Source of the DNA: Agrococcus casei LMG 22410
Lineage (GTDB): Bacteria > Actinomycetota > Actinomycetes > Actinomycetales > Microbacteriaceae
Assembly (NCBI RefSeq): GCF_900163565.1
Contig: NZ_FUHU01000020.1
Coordinates: forward strand, 62,001 to 126,000
Direction: 5' to 3'
DNA length: 64,000 bases
Shown in pieces: positions 12,094 through 24,300 of this stretch. The notes beneath the pieces are model-generated. The model was not told the DNA's origin. It saw only the letters and a program-made list of their open reading frames with translations, and searched no databases. The position numbers were made by a program, and so were the translations under genes. Each line of letters starts with the position of its first letter. Position 1 is the first letter of the stretch.

Positions 12094-15000
12094 GTGCTGC
12101 GTTGGCTGAAGAGGCGCAAGCGCTCTGCCGCGTCCGTGGGCATCCTCACGGCGGCGGCCGTCGCTCTCGGCGTCATGGCCTTCACCTACCCCGGCTTCAC
12201 GACCACCAACGTCGACATGCACGACGGCGGTGTGTGGGTCACGAAGAACGACGCCTCGCTGCTCGGCCACATCAACCAGCAGGCGGGCGAGCTCGACGCC
12301 GGCCTCACGGTCGCCAGCAGCGACTTCGACGTGCTGCAGTACGACGGCGACGTGCTGCTGAAAGACAACGCGAACGTCGCCCTCGACGCCGTGAACACCG
12401 GTGCGGCGACGCTCACCGGGCAGGTCCCGATTCCGCCGGGCGCATCCGTCTCGCTTCGCGGCGGAACCGTGACGATTCTCGACCCCGTCGACGGTCGCCT
12501 GTGGGCCATGCCCGTCAGCTCGCTGGCCCAGTTCAGCTCTGAAGAGACGCAGCCGCTGGCCGAGCTCGGAACAGGCTCGGCCGCTGTCGCCGATGAGACC
12601 GGCGGGGTGCACGCGGTCTCGAGCGCGAACGGCACGTGGCAGTCGTGGCAGTCGACGGCTGAGGGCTTCGCGCTGCAGACCGAGACCGAGCGCCCCGAGC
12701 TGCGCGAGGCCACAGATCTCACGATCACCTCGGTCGGCGACAAGGCTGCAGCACTCGACCAAGCACACGGAGTGCTGCTGCTGCTGGATGCCCGGGTCGA
12801 CGTTCCGGCGGGCGCGGTGCTGCAGCAGCCCGGCGAGGCAAGCCAGAACGTGATTGTGGCCACGCCCGAGTCGCTCATCACCCAGCCGCTCGACGGCAGC
12901 GCCGCGGTCATCGACGACCTGGCGCCGGGCACGAGCGCCGTTGCTCCCGTGCAGGTCGATGAGTGCGTGTACTCCGTCTCGACCGGAGACATGACGCTGA
13001 CTCGTGCGTGCTCTGATCCCGCTCGCGATCTGCAGGAGGTCGTGACCGACGTCGATGCCGGCTCGATCGTGTTCCGCGAGCACCGCGGCGTCGTCGCCCT
13101 CAACGATGTGCAGCAGGGCGTCTCGTGGCTGGTGAGCGATCAGCTGATCATGGTCGACAACTGGCAGGATCTGATTCCGCCGCAGTCTGAGGAAGAGACC
13201 GAAGAAGAAGACGACTCGTCGAGCGAAGACGTGCTCGACAACCGCACTCCCGACGACGCCGAGGAGAACAGCGACCCGGTCGCCAACGACGACACGCTGT
13301 TCGGCGCAAGGCGCGGCCTCTCGACGCTCGTGCCGGTGACGCACAACGACACCGATCCCGACGGCGACCTGCTGACGGTCTCGCTCGTCGACGAGGCTCC
13401 TGGCGGCGTGCGCATTTCGCCGGTGCAGAACTACACGCAGTTTCAGGTCGAGATTCCGGCTGACTACGGCAACTCGAGCCTGACGTTCGAGTACGAGGTG
13501 AACGACGGCCGCGGCGGCACCGATCGGGCGCGGGTGACGCTGCAGCTTCGCGACGAGACCCAGAACGAGGCGCCGGCTGAGCTGCGCGAGCAGTCGTTCG
13601 AGGTCGAGCAGCGTGCGACGTACGAGCATTCGGTGCTGGATGGATGGTTTGACCCAGACGGCGACGACGTCTACCTGCTGAACGCGTGGAGCGAGTCTGG
13701 CGACACCGTGCAGTTCGCACCCAACGGGCGCGTGAACTACACCGCCACCGGCGAGGTCGGCCCCACCGAGCTCTTCGTCGAGATCACCGACGGCACCGAG
13801 GTCACCGAGGGCGTCATCAAGGTGATGGTGAGCGAGCGCGGCGAGGGCAAGCCGCTCGCGAACGCAGACTACGTCGCGCTGGGCGAGAACTCGCGCGCCT
13901 CGATCAGGCCGATGGCCAATGACTTCATCCCCGGTGGCGGCAAGGCATGGGTCGCCAGCGTCACGTCGCGTGACGGCAGCGTGCAGGCGACCCTCGACAG
14001 GTCGACGAACACTGTGGTGCTCGAGAGCGCATCCGCCGGTGTGCACTTCGTTGACTACGTGCTCGGCGCCGGTCCGTTCTCGGCGCAGGGCACGATTCGC
14101 GTCGACGTGCTCGAGCCGGTCGAGGATGCACAGCCCGTTGCCGTGCGCGACCTCGCCCTGCTGCCGGTCGGCGGCGAGGCGCTCGTCGACCTCACTGAGA
14201 ACGACGTCGACCCGACGGGCGGCGTGCTGGTGGTGCAGTCGGTCATGGTCGACGGAGCCCCGGTCTCGACGAAGCTCATCAACCGCAATCTGCTGCGCAT
14301 AGAAGACAACCGCGGCGCGCTCGAGCCGATGACGATCCAGTACTCGGTGTCGAACGGCAGCGATGAAGCGACCGGCGAGATCAGCATCGTGCCCGTGCCG
14401 CCGCCCACCAAGCCGCGGCCGCCAGTCGGCGTCGACGACACCGCGACGCTGCGCGAGGGCGACTTCGTCAGCGTCGATGTGACCGACAACGACTTCAGCC
14501 CCGACGGACTCGCGTTCTCGGTCAGCCCCGAGATCGTCGAGACATCGCTCGCCGGCCCAGAGGAGGGCAGCGTCTTCGTCGACGGCGACAAGGTTCGCGT
14601 GCACGTGCTCGTCGGAGGCCCGAGCGCGGTCGACGTGACGTACGAGATCGTCGACGCCCAGGGCAACAAGGGCACAGCCACGCTCACGGTTGCGGTCGAG
14701 CGGCGTGATGCCGAGTCGAACGCCCCTCCTGTGCCGAAGGAGGTGACCGCACGCGTGCTTGCGGGAAGCACGATCCGCATCCCGATTCCGCTTGACGGCA
14801 TCGATCCCGACGGCGACGGCGTGACGCTGGTCGGCTATGACACGAACCCCGAGCAGGGCCGCATCGAGAACGTCGGCCCCGACTACTTCGACTACGAGGC
14901 GTTCGACGCCGACGGCGGCACGACGGTGTTCCAGTACCGCGTGCGCGACCGGTGGGGCGCCGAGAGCGTCTCGAGCATCACGGTCGGCATCGCGCAGCCG

Positions 15001-18000
15001 GGCGCCATCAACCAGCCCCCTGTCGCCGAGACCGACACCGTGACGGTGCGTCCGGGCAGGTCGGTCGCCGTGGCGGTGCTCGACAATGACACCGACCCAG
15101 ACGGCGACAACATCGTGCTCACCGCGGTTGACGCCGAGGCAGCCGACGACGAGATCCAGGGTCTGCAGCTGTCGGAGGACGGCAGCCACGTCGTGTTCAC
15201 GGCGCCGGAGTCCGAGGGCGAGTGGCAGGTGCCGTATTCGATCGAGGATGTGCGCGGGATGCCGCAGACCGGCACAGTTCGCATCGTGGTGTCAGAGACG
15301 GCACCGCTGATCGCACCGAGCGCCGTCGACGACAGCGTCGAAGTGACCGATCTGGTCGAGGGCGAGCCCTTCGACGTCGATGTGCTGGCGAATGACCGCG
15401 ATGCTGACGGCGACCCGGCTGAGCTCGAGGTCAGCGTGGTCACAGGCCCGGCGACGGTGTCGAGCGGCCAGGTGCAGGTCGTGCCCTCAGAGACGTGGCA
15501 GGTCGTGACCTACCGCGTGACCGACATCGACGGCGGCTCGAGCGAGGCGTTCGTGTTCGTTCCTGGCGTCGGCAAGCAGCCGCCGCACCTGGCGGGCAAT
15601 GCCGAAGTGACGGTGCCGTCGGGAGAGCTCGCCGAGATCAGACTGATCGACTACGTGGTGATGCCGCAAGGCGGATCCCCTCGCATCACGACGACCGAAT
15701 CGGTTTCGGCCACCAACGCGAACGGCGACGAGCTCGTGATCGACGAGTCGACGCTCGCCTATACGTCTGAGCTCGGCTATGTCGGCAAGGCGGCGATCAC
15801 CTTCGAGGTGAGCGACGGAGAAGGCCCCGATGACCCGGACGCCCTGACTGCGCGCCTCTCGGTTCCGATCAATGTGATTCCGTCGAGCCAGGTGAAGCCG
15901 ACGTTCAACGGCCTCGCGATCCAGGTCGAGCCCGCTGAAGACGCCGTCGAATACGACCTCAAGCCGCACACGCGCGACCCTGACGAGGGCGACGTCGACG
16001 CCATGGTGTACTCGCTGGGTGATGGCGGCGGCGAAGGAGTGCATGCCGACGTGCGCGGCCAGTCGTTCGTCGCCTCTGCAGACGCAGATGTTCCGGCAGG
16101 CACGACCGTCACTTACCAGATCATGCTCACCGACCCCGCGGGCAACGATGTTCCGGGCACCGTGCAGGTGCAGGTCGTCACCTCGACCAGGGAGCTCGCG
16201 CAGGCCGTTGCCGACACCGCTGAGACCGAGCAGGGTGTCGAGGTCACGATTCCCGCGATCGGCAACGATGTGAATCCGTTCGCTGACAGGGGCGAGCCGC
16301 TCGAGATCGTCTCGGTCCGCACGGTCGCAGGCGACGTCGAGGGTGCTCCGTCGACGGATGGTGCTTCGGTGTCGGTGGTTCCTGGTGGTGATTTTGCTGG
16401 CACGTTGACGTTGCAGTACACGGTGCAGGATGCGACGAAGTCGGAGTCTCGTCAGGTGACGGGTTCGATTTCGGTGAATGTGAAGGGTCGTCCGGATGCT
16501 CCGGTGCGGCCGAATGTGAATGCTATTGGTGATTCTGAGGTGACGTTGTCGTGGGCGGCTCCGTCGTCGAATGGTGCTCCGATTACTGGGTATTTGGTGG
16601 AGTATTCGGGTGGGTCGCAGGCGTGTGAGTCGACGACGTGCACGGTGTCGGGTTTGACGAATGACACGACGTATAACTTCACGGTTCGTGCGATCAATGA
16701 GGTGGGGGAGTCGGATCCGTCTGGTGCGTCGATTGATGCGCGTCCTGATGTGAAGCCTGAGCAGCCGGAGGCGCCGACGGCGGTGCGTGGTGATCAGCAG
16801 CTTGATGTGTCGTGGGAGGAGCCCGTGAACCGAGGCTCGGCCATCACCACGTATGTGCTCAAGATTTCGCCGTTGCCGAGTGGTGGTCGGACGCAGGTTG
16901 AAGTTCCGGGTGGCACGACGTCGTATACGTGGGATGGGCTGACGAACGGCACCGAGTACCGCTTCAGCGTGCAGGCGGTCAACAGCGCGGATGAGCCGAG
17001 CGATGACTCGCCGTGGTCGAGGGGCACGATCCCGGCCGGCAAGCCGACGGCTCCGACGAGTATCTCTGCGATCGCGACGCAACTGGGCGGCAGCATCAAC
17101 CAGGTGAACGTCACATGGGGTGTCTCAGATGGCAACGGGCTGCCGATCGACCACTACACGGTGACGCCGCTGCAGGACGGCAAACCCGTCAGCTCGGTGT
17201 CGCCCAAGACCAAAACCCCGAGCGGTCCGACGACGGTGACCGAGTCCATCGTCTTCGAGAACCTCCCCGTCTCGGAGAAGCCGTATACGTTCAGGATTGT
17301 GGCGACGAATGATGTCGGCGATTCCGACGCCGCCGACGGGGGCGAGCTGCGCGCTGTAAATCCGCCAGACGCACCTCGCGTCACGCTCGTTGAAGACGGC
17401 GACGGTTTCGTCGTTGTGAACATCACCCCCGGCAGCAGAAACGGGTACAGCGCCAGCGAGGTCAACTACCAGTGGTCGGCAAGCGGCGGCGGCTCCGGAC
17501 TCACCAAGACAGGTGACGGCATCAGGATCGAGGGCCTGACGAACGGCAAGCAGACGCTCACGATCGTTGCAGTGGCAGACGACGGAAACGGGCTCAGCGC
17601 TAGAAGCCCAGAGGTCACTGCCTCGATCAACCCCTTCGGCAAGCCGGCCGCACCGAACGTCTCTGTGTCGACGCAGAACACGAACAGCGTCGTGTTCACC
17701 TGGTCTGCCGGCAGCGACAATGGTAGTTCGATCACCGGCTACCGATGGAGACAGCAGGGAACGTCGAATTGGAACACAGTGGGCGGCATCACATCGCCCA
17801 CGATCACCGGTAACCCCGGACAATCGATCACCATCGAGGTGCAGGCACAGAACAAGGCAGGCTGGAGCGCGACAGCAACGGCAACCGGGAATGTCACTGA
17901 TCCGAAGCCCACACTCTCGGTCATCGGCGGCGGCCAGCGCAGCGACAGCGGTCAGACCGGAGAGCTGCTGGTGCTGCAGTACGCCGATCTCAAGCCGGGG

Positions 18001-18240
18001 CAGTACCAGGTCGTCTGCATGCAGGTGAAGAACGGGCAGCTGCAGGCGTTCGGCCAGTCGGCGACCACGCCGTACACGATCAACACGTCGAGCACGAGCG
18101 GCAAGACGGGCGTCAACCCAGACGAGATCAAGTGCTTCAGCAACAACCGCGAAGGCGTTGCGCTGCAGCTCGTCTCCGGCCCCTCGGTGAATGACCACGG
18201 GGTGATGACCAGCACGGTGAACTACAGCTGGCCGCCGTGA
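12094..18240 (+). CDS. Giant Ig-like/FN3 surface protein, copy 1
   Basis: A 2048-residue protein. The start is GTG 12094 behind GGGGGAGGG. It opens MLRWLKRRKR followed by one hydrophobic segment (about 13-31), so it is probably anchored by an uncleaved N-terminal helix with the bulk outside. Residues about 35-355 look like a beta-rich propeller-type domain; an acidic linker EEETEEEDDSSSED follows (about 362-376). Then come many Ig/cadherin-like repeats marked by NDTDPDGD-type motifs, likely calcium sites, and fibronectin type III repeats from about residue 1470, ending in a cysteine-containing C-terminal domain. There is no LPXTG motif or C-terminal helix. A long paralog follows immediately. 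It corresponds to the FN3 protein of bifidobacterial PFNA clusters. An adhesive or envelope role is inferred. Confidence 0.9.
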   Translation: MLRWLKRRKRSAASVGILTAAAVALGVMAFTYPGFTTTNVDMHDGGVWVTKNDASLLGHINQQAGELDAGLTVASSDFDVLQYDGDVLLKDNANVALDAVNTGAATLTGQVPIPPGASVSLRGGTVTILDPVDGRLWAMPVSSLAQFSSEETQPLAELGTGSAAVADETGGVHAVSSANGTWQSWQSTAEGFALQTETERPELREATDLTITSVGDKAAALDQAHGVLLLLDARVDVPAGAVLQQPGEASQNVIVATPESLITQPLDGSAAVIDDLAPGTSAVAPVQVDECVYSVSTGDMTLTRACSDPARDLQEVVTDVDAGSIVFREHRGVVALNDVQQGVSWLVSDQLIMVDNWQDLIPPQSEEETEEEDDSSSEDVLDNRTPDDAEENSDPVANDDTLFGARRGLSTLVPVTHNDTDPDGDLLTVSLVDEAPGGVRISPVQNYTQFQVEIPADYGNSSLTFEYEVNDGRGGTDRARVTLQLRDETQNEAPAELREQSFEVEQRATYEHSVLDGWFDPDGDDVYLLNAWSESGDTVQFAPNGRVNYTATGEVGPTELFVEITDGTEVTEGVIKVMVSERGEGKPLANADYVALGENSRASIRPMANDFIPGGGKAWVASVTSRDGSVQATLDRSTNTVVLESASAGVHFVDYVLGAGPFSAQGTIRVDVLEPVEDAQPVAVRDLALLPVGGEALVDLTENDVDPTGGVLVVQSVMVDGAPVSTKLINRNLLRIEDNRGALEPMTIQYSVSNGSDEATGEISIVPVPPPTKPRPPVGVDDTATLREGDFVSVDVTDNDFSPDGLAFSVSPEIVETSLAGPEEGSVFVDGDKVRVHVLVGGPSAVDVTYEIVDAQGNKGTATLTVAVERRDAESNAPPVPKEVTARVLAGSTIRIPIPLDGIDPDGDGVTLVGYDTNPEQGRIENVGPDYFDYEAFDADGGTTVFQYRVRDRWGAESVSSITVGIAQPGAINQPPVAETDTVTVRPGRSVAVAVLDNDTDPDGDNIVLTAVDAEAADDEIQGLQLSEDGSHVVFTAPESEGEWQVPYSIEDVRGMPQTGTVRIVVSETAPLIAPSAVDDSVEVTDLVEGEPFDVDVLANDRDADGDPAELEVSVVTGPATVSSGQVQVVPSETWQVVTYRVTDIDGGSSEAFVFVPGVGKQPPHLAGNAEVTVPSGELAEIRLIDYVVMPQGGSPRITTTESVSATNANGDELVIDESTLAYTSELGYVGKAAITFEVSDGEGPDDPDALTARLSVPINVIPSSQVKPTFNGLAIQVEPAEDAVEYDLKPHTRDPDEGDVDAMVYSLGDGGGEGVHADVRGQSFVASADADVPAGTTVTYQIMLTDPAGNDVPGTVQVQVVTSTRELAQAVADTAETEQGVEVTIPAIGNDVNPFADRGEPLEIVSVRTVAGDVEGAPSTDGASVSVVPGGDFAGTLTLQYTVQDATKSESRQVTGSISVNVKGRPDAPVRPNVNAIGDSEVTLSWAAPSSNGAPITGYLVEYSGGSQACESTTCTVSGLTNDTTYNFTVRAINEVGESDPSGASIDARPDVKPEQPEAPTAVRGDQQLDVSWEEPVNRGSAITTYVLKISPLPSGGRTQVEVPGGTTSYTWDGLTNGTEYRFSVQAVNSADEPSDDSPWSRGTIPAGKPTAPTSISAIATQLGGSINQVNVTWGVSDGNGLPIDHYTVTPLQDGKPVSSVSPKTKTPSGPTTVTESIVFENLPVSEKPYTFRIVATNDVGDSDAADGGELRAVNPPDAPRVTLVEDGDGFVVVNITPGSRNGYSASEVNYQWSASGGGSGLTKTGDGIRIEGLTNGKQTLTIVAVADDGNGLSARSPEVTASINPFGKPAAPNVSVSTQNTNSVVFTWSAGSDNGSSITGYRWRQQGTSNWNTVGGITSPTITGNPGQSITIEVQAQNKAGWSATATATGNVTDPKPTLSVIGGGQRSDSGQTGELLVLQYADLKPGQYQVVCMQVKNGQLQAFGQSATTPYTINTSSTSGKTGVNPDEIKCFSNNREGVALQLVSGPSVNDHGVMTSTVNYSWPP
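16341..16940 (+). other. Block of G/T-ending codons inside the FN3 region, copy 1
   Basis: From about 16341 the wobble positions switch abruptly from C/G to almost only G and T (codons such as GGT, GAT, TCT, TTG, GTG, ACG), and return to C/G from about 16820, fully by about 16940. The reading frame and the FN3 fold are continuous. The same block sits at the matching place in the second paralog (22641-23160) and is far more similar between copies than the flanks. Confidence 0.75.
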
Positions 18241-18265
18241 TCGGCAGCGCACGCGCAGAAATCGC

Positions 18266-18295
18266 ATGACACACCCGGCCTGGGCTGGGTATCCT
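18266..18295 (+). promoter_or_regulatory. Possible promoter of the second giant gene
   Basis: ATGACA at 18266-18271 and TATCCT at 18290-18295 are 18 bases apart, in the 146-base gap between the two giant paralogs. A second -10-like TAGCGT overlaps at 18295-18300. Confidence 0.4.
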
Positions 18296-18386
18296 AGCGT
18301 GGGCTGTTCACTGTCAGTTCACTCCGTGATGTCAAACTGAGTGATTGGGCATCCCGCCCCCTGGTGTTCGACCTTTGGAGATTTCG

Positions 18387-21300
18387 TTGTTGCGATGGCT
18401 CAAGCGCAGAAAGCGCTCGGCAGCGTCCGTGGGCATCATCACCGCGGCGGCAGTGGCCCTCGGAGTCATGGCGTTCACCTACCCGGGCTTCACGACCACC
18501 AACGTCGACATGCACGACGGCGGCGTCTGGGTCACGAAGAACGACGAGTCGCTGCTCGGCCACATCAACAAGCAGGCAGGCGAGATCGACGCGGGCCTCA
18601 CGGTTGCCAGCACCGACTTCGACGTGCTGCAGTACGACGGCACGGTGCTGCTCAAAGACGACTCCAACATTGCGCTCGACTCCGTCAACACCGGTGAGGC
18701 GACGCTGACCGGGCAGGTCCCGATTCCCGGCGGCGCATCCGTCTCGCTTCGCGGCGGAACCGTGACGATTCTCGACCCGGCAGACGGCCGCCTCTGGGCG
18801 ATGCCCGCCGACGCACTGAGCCAGTTCAACTCAGAAGAGACGAAGCCGATCGCCGAACTCGGCCAGGGCGCCGCAGCCGTCGCCGACGAAGAGGGCGGCG
18901 TGCACGCGGTGTCGAGCAAGCACGGCACCTGGCTCAGCTGGGAGTCGACAGAAGACGGCCTCGTCGCAGCAGGCGAGACCGAGCGCCCTGAGCTGAAGGG
19001 CTCGAACGAGCTCTCGATGACCTCGGTCGGCACTGACGCGGTCGCGCTCGACGGCACCGGCGACCAGCTGCTGCTCGCATCCGGCAGCACGACGCCGGTA
19101 CCCGACAGCGCCGTGCTGCAGCAGCCGAGCGCCGCGAGCCCGAATGTGCTCATCGCCACGAACGGCTCGCTCATCAGCCAGCCGCTCTCAGGCGCAGAGG
19201 CCTCGATCGACGAGTATTCGGACGAAGGGCCTGCGGTCGCGCCCGTGCAGGCTGCCGGCTGCGTGTTCTCGCTGTCGACAGGCGAGATGACCCTCAAGCG
19301 CGAGTGCGGCGACCAGAGCCAGAATCTCGAGCAGATCGTGACCGAAGTCGACGCGGGCTCGGTCGTGTTCCGCGAGCACCGCGGCGTCGTCGCGCTGAAT
19401 GACATCAAGTCGGGCGTCTCGTGGCTCGTCAGCGACGAGCTGATCATGGTCGACAATTGGCAGGATCTCATCCCGCCCGAGTCTGAAGAAGAGACCGAAG
19501 AAGAAGACGACTCGTCGAGCGAAGACGTGCTCGACAACAGGGCGCCCGATCAGTCTGAAGAGAACAACGACCCGATCGCCAACGACGACACCGACTTCGG
19601 TGCTCGCAAGGGGCTCTCGACCCTGGTTCCGGTCACCACCAATGACACTGACCCCGACGGCGACATCCTCACCGTCGCACTCGTCGACGGAGCGCCCGAG
19701 GGCGTGCGCATCTCGCCGGTGCAGAACTACACGCAGTTTCAGGTCGAGATTCCGGCCGACTACGGCAACTCGAGCCTGACGTTCGAGTACGAGGTGAATG
19801 ACGGCCGCGGCGGCACCGATCAGGCCAAGGTCACGATGCAGCTGAGCGGCGAGGGGCAGAACGAGGCGCCGGCTGAGCTGCGCGAGCAGTCGTTCGAGGT
19901 CGAGCAGCGGGCTACTTACGAGCATTCGGTGCTCGACGGATGGTACGACCCAGATGGCGACGACGTCTATCTGCTGAATGCGTGGAGCGAGTCGGGCGAC
20001 ACTGTGCAGTTCAGCCCCAACGGCCGCGTCATGTATACCGCGACAGGCGAAGTGGGGCCCACTGAGCTGTTTGTCGAGGTCAGTGACGGCACCGAGACCA
20101 CGGAAGGCGTCGTCAAGGTGACCGTGAGCGAGCGCGGCGAGGGCAAGCCGCTCGCCAACTCCGACTTCATCGCGATGAGCGAGAACTCACGCGCCTCGAT
20201 CAGGCCGATGGCCAACGACTTCATCCCCGGTGGTGGCAAGGCGTGGGTTGCGAGCGCCGCTGCCCGTGACGGCGCAGCGCTCGAGGTGAGCCTCGACAGG
20301 TCGACCAACACCGTCATCATCGAGAGCGCATCCGCGGGCGTGCACCTGATCGACTATGTGCTGGGTGCCGGTCCGTTCTCGGCGCAGGGCACGATTCGCG
20401 TCGACGTGAAAGAGCCGGTCGAGGATGCGCAGCCGGTCGCCGTGCGCGACCTCGCCCTGCTGCCGATCGGCGGTGAGGCGCTCGTCGACCTCACAGAGAA
20501 CGACGTCGACCCGACGGGCGGCGTGCTGGTGGTGCAGTCGGTCATGGTCGACGGTGCGCCGGTCTCGACCCAGCTCATCAACCGAAACCTGCTGCGCATC
20601 CAAGACAACCGCGGCGCGCAGGGGCCCATGACGATCGAGTACTCGGTGTCGAACGGCACCGAGGAGGCCACCGGCGAGATCCGCGTGATCCCGGTCGATC
20701 CTCCATCGAGCAGCCGCCCGCCCGTCGGCGTCGACGACACCGCGACGCTTCGCGAGGGCGACTACACCTCGGTCGACGTGACCGAGAACGACTTCAGCCC
20801 CGACAACCTGCCGTTCGAGGTCAGCCCGAAGATCATCGACACATCGCTCGCGGGCCCAGAAGAGGGCGAGGTCTTCGTCGACGGCGACAAGATCCGCGTG
20901 CACGTGCTCGTCGATGGGCCCGACACGGTCGACGTCACGTACGAGATCGTCGACTCGCAGGGCAACAAGGGGTCCGCGACGCTGACAGTGAGCGTCGAGC
21001 GCCGTGACGTCGAATCGAACTCTGCGCCTGTTCCAGAAGAGCTGACCTCGCGTGTGCTCGCGGGCAGCATGATCCGCATCCCGATTCCGCTGGAGGGCAT
21101 CGACCCAGACGGCGACGGCGTGGCGCTCGTCGGCTACGACACGAACCCCGCGCAGGGTCGGATCGTCAACGTGGGCAGCGACTACTTCGACTATGAGGCG
21201 TTCGACTCCGACTCGGGCACGACGACCGTCGAGTATCGCGTTCGCGACCGTTGGGGGGCCGAGAGCGTCTCGACCATCACCATCGGCATCGCACAGCCCG

Positions 21301-24300
21301 GTGCGGTCAACCAGGCTCCGTTCGCCGAGACCGACACCGTGACGGTCAGGCCGGGCCGTTCGGTCGCTGTTCCGGTGACCGACAATGACACCGACCCCGA
21401 CGGCGACAACATCGCCCTCGTAGGCGTCGACACAGAAGGCGCTCCCGACGAGATCCAGGATCTGCGGATGGGCGATGAGGTCGAGGTCGTTGAGTTCACG
21501 GCTCCCGAAGAGCCGGGTGAGTGGCTTGTCTCGTACACCATCAAGGATGTCCGCGGAGCCGAGGCGACCGGTGTCATCAGGATCATCGTCGACGAAGAGG
21601 CGCCGCTGCTGCCGCCTACAGCCGTCGATGACGTCGTCGACGTGACCGAGCTTGCCGAGGGTGAGCCCTACGACGTCGACGTGCGCGCCAATGATCGCGA
21701 TGCCGATGGTGACCCGACCATTCTCGATGTGAGCGTGCTGACTGGCCCGGGCACTGTCACCGACGGTCAGGTTCAGGTCGTGCCGTCAGAGACCTGGCAG
21801 GTCATCACATACCGTGTGACCGACATGGATGGCGGCTCGAGCGAGGCCTTCGTGTTCGTGCCGGGGGTGGGCAAGCAAGCCCCGTATCTGAGTGCCGATT
21901 CGGCGGTGACCGTGCCGTCAGGGGAGCTCAAGGAGATCGATCTGCGTGAACACGTGGAGATGCCGCAGGGCGGCACGCCGCGCATCACGACGATCGATTC
22001 GGTGTCTGCGACGAATGCCAACGGTGATGAGCTGGTGCTCGACGAGTCGACACTCGCGTATACCTCTGAGCTGGGCTATGTCGGCAAGGCGGCGATCACC
22101 TTCGAGGTGACTGACGGTGAGGGCCCCGACGACCCCGACGCTATGACGGCTCGCCTTTCGATTCCGATCGAAGTGATTCCGTCGAGTCAGGTGCCTCCTT
22201 CATTCGCCGGGTTGGCGATCCAGGTCGAGTCGGCTGAAGACGCCGTCGAAGTCGATCTGAAGGCATCCACTCGCGACCCTGACCCCGGCGACGTCGAAGA
22301 GATGGATTACGCGCTCGTCGGCGGTGAGGGTCAAGGCGTCAATGCTGACGTGCGCGGGCAATCGTTCATCGCCTCTGCCGAGCCTGATGCTCCGGCCGGA
22401 TCCAATGTGACCTACCAGATCGAGATCACCGACCCGGCCGGCAACACCGAGCCTGGCACCGTGCAGGTGCAGGTGGTCGCATCCACGCGTCCGCTGCCGC
22501 AGGCCGTCGCCGACTCGGCTGAGACCGAGCAGGGTGTCGAGGTCACGATCCCGGCGATCGAGAACGACGTGAACCCCTTCGTCGACCGCGGCGAGCCACT
22601 CGAGATCATCGACGTTCGCGTTGTCTCCGGAACCACTGAGGGTGCTCCGTCGTCGGATGGTGGTTCGGTGTCGGTGGTTCCTGGTGGTGATTTTGCGGGG
22701 ACGTTGACGTTGCAGTACACGGTGCAGGATGCAACGAAGTCTGAGCAGCGTCAGGTGACGGGGACGATTTCGGTGAATGTGAAGGGTCGTCCGGATGCTC
22801 CGGTGCGTCCGAATGTGAATGCGATTGGTGACAGTGAGGTGACGTTGTCGTGGGCGGCTCCGTCGTCGAATGGTGCTCCTATTTCGGGGTATTTGGTGGA
22901 GTATGCGGGTGGTTCGCAGCCGTGTGAGTCGACGACGTGCACGGTGTCTGGGTTGACGAATGACACGACGTACAATTTCACGGTTCGTGCGATCAATGAG
23001 GTGGGGGAGTCGGATCCTTCTGGTGCGTCGATTGATGCTCGTCCTGATGTGAAGCCGGAGCAGCCGGAGGCGCCGACGGCGGTGCGTGGTGATCAGCAGC
23101 TTGATGTGTCGTGGGAGGCTCCGGTGAACAAGGGGTCTGCGATCGAGACGTATGTGCTGCAGATCAGCCCGCCCGACCTCGAGGGCAACTCGCAGGTCGA
23201 GGTCTCGGGCTCGAGCACGTCGCACACGTGGGAGAACCTTGAGAACGGCACGGGTTACGTCTTCAGCGTGCAGGCCGTGAACAACGCCGACGACCCCAGC
23301 GAGTGGTCGCCGGAGTCGACCGCGAAGGTGCCTGCGGGCAAGCCCATCGTTCCCGACGGCAAGGCCACGGCGAACGCGAACCTCGCCCCCGACAAGCAGA
23401 GCACGCAGATCGCAGTCAACTGGCCTGCCTTCGATGGCAATGGCGTCGACGTGCAGAGCTACGTCGTGACCCCCATTCGCGGAACTACAGCAGTGACTGA
23501 TTCCGCTCGCACCGTCGGCGGCGGAACGCTCTCGGCCACATTCGAGAACCTGCCCCCGTCTGAGAGCGGCTACACGTTCGACATCAAGGCCATCAACGAT
23601 GTGGGCACCTCCGACTCGATCAAGACGAACGAGGTGCGATCGATCAAGCAGCCGGATGCTCCGACGCTCACGTTCGTCTCGAACAGCGACGGAAAATCGG
23701 TCGTCAACATCAAGCCCGGTTCGACGAACGGGTACCGTGCCGACGAGGTCGACTACTACTACAGCGTCGACGGCGGCGCCCGGGTGCTCGCGGGCACAGG
23801 CAACGTCACCGTCGCGGCAGCGAATGGCAAGCACAGCGTGGTCGCGACTGCAGTGGCGACGGTCGACGGCCAGAACAACAGCACGTCGGAGGCGCAGTCG
23901 GGCAAGGTGTCGATCCACCCGTACGGACCGATCGGCAAGCCGTCGATCACGGTGAAGGAGCAGCCGGGTCAGGTGCTCTTCACCTGGACGGCTCCGAAGG
24001 GCAACGGATACCCGGTGACGCTGACGGTCAACGGCAAGACGGTCAACAGCGGTGATTCGCAGACCGTGAACGCGCCCAACGGCAAGAAGGTGTCGCTGAC
24101 CGTGGTCGCGACATCGGGTCCAGAAAGCGATCGGCAGGAGCAGAGCGCGACCGCCTCTGGCAACGGCCTCGAGCCGTCGATCACGCTGTCGCGAGGTGAC
24201 CCTGCCCACACTGGAGGATCAGATCCGTGCCACGGCGCAAACGGTGAGACTTGCTACTACTTCGAGATCAACTGGAATGATCTGCCGAGCGGCACCTACA

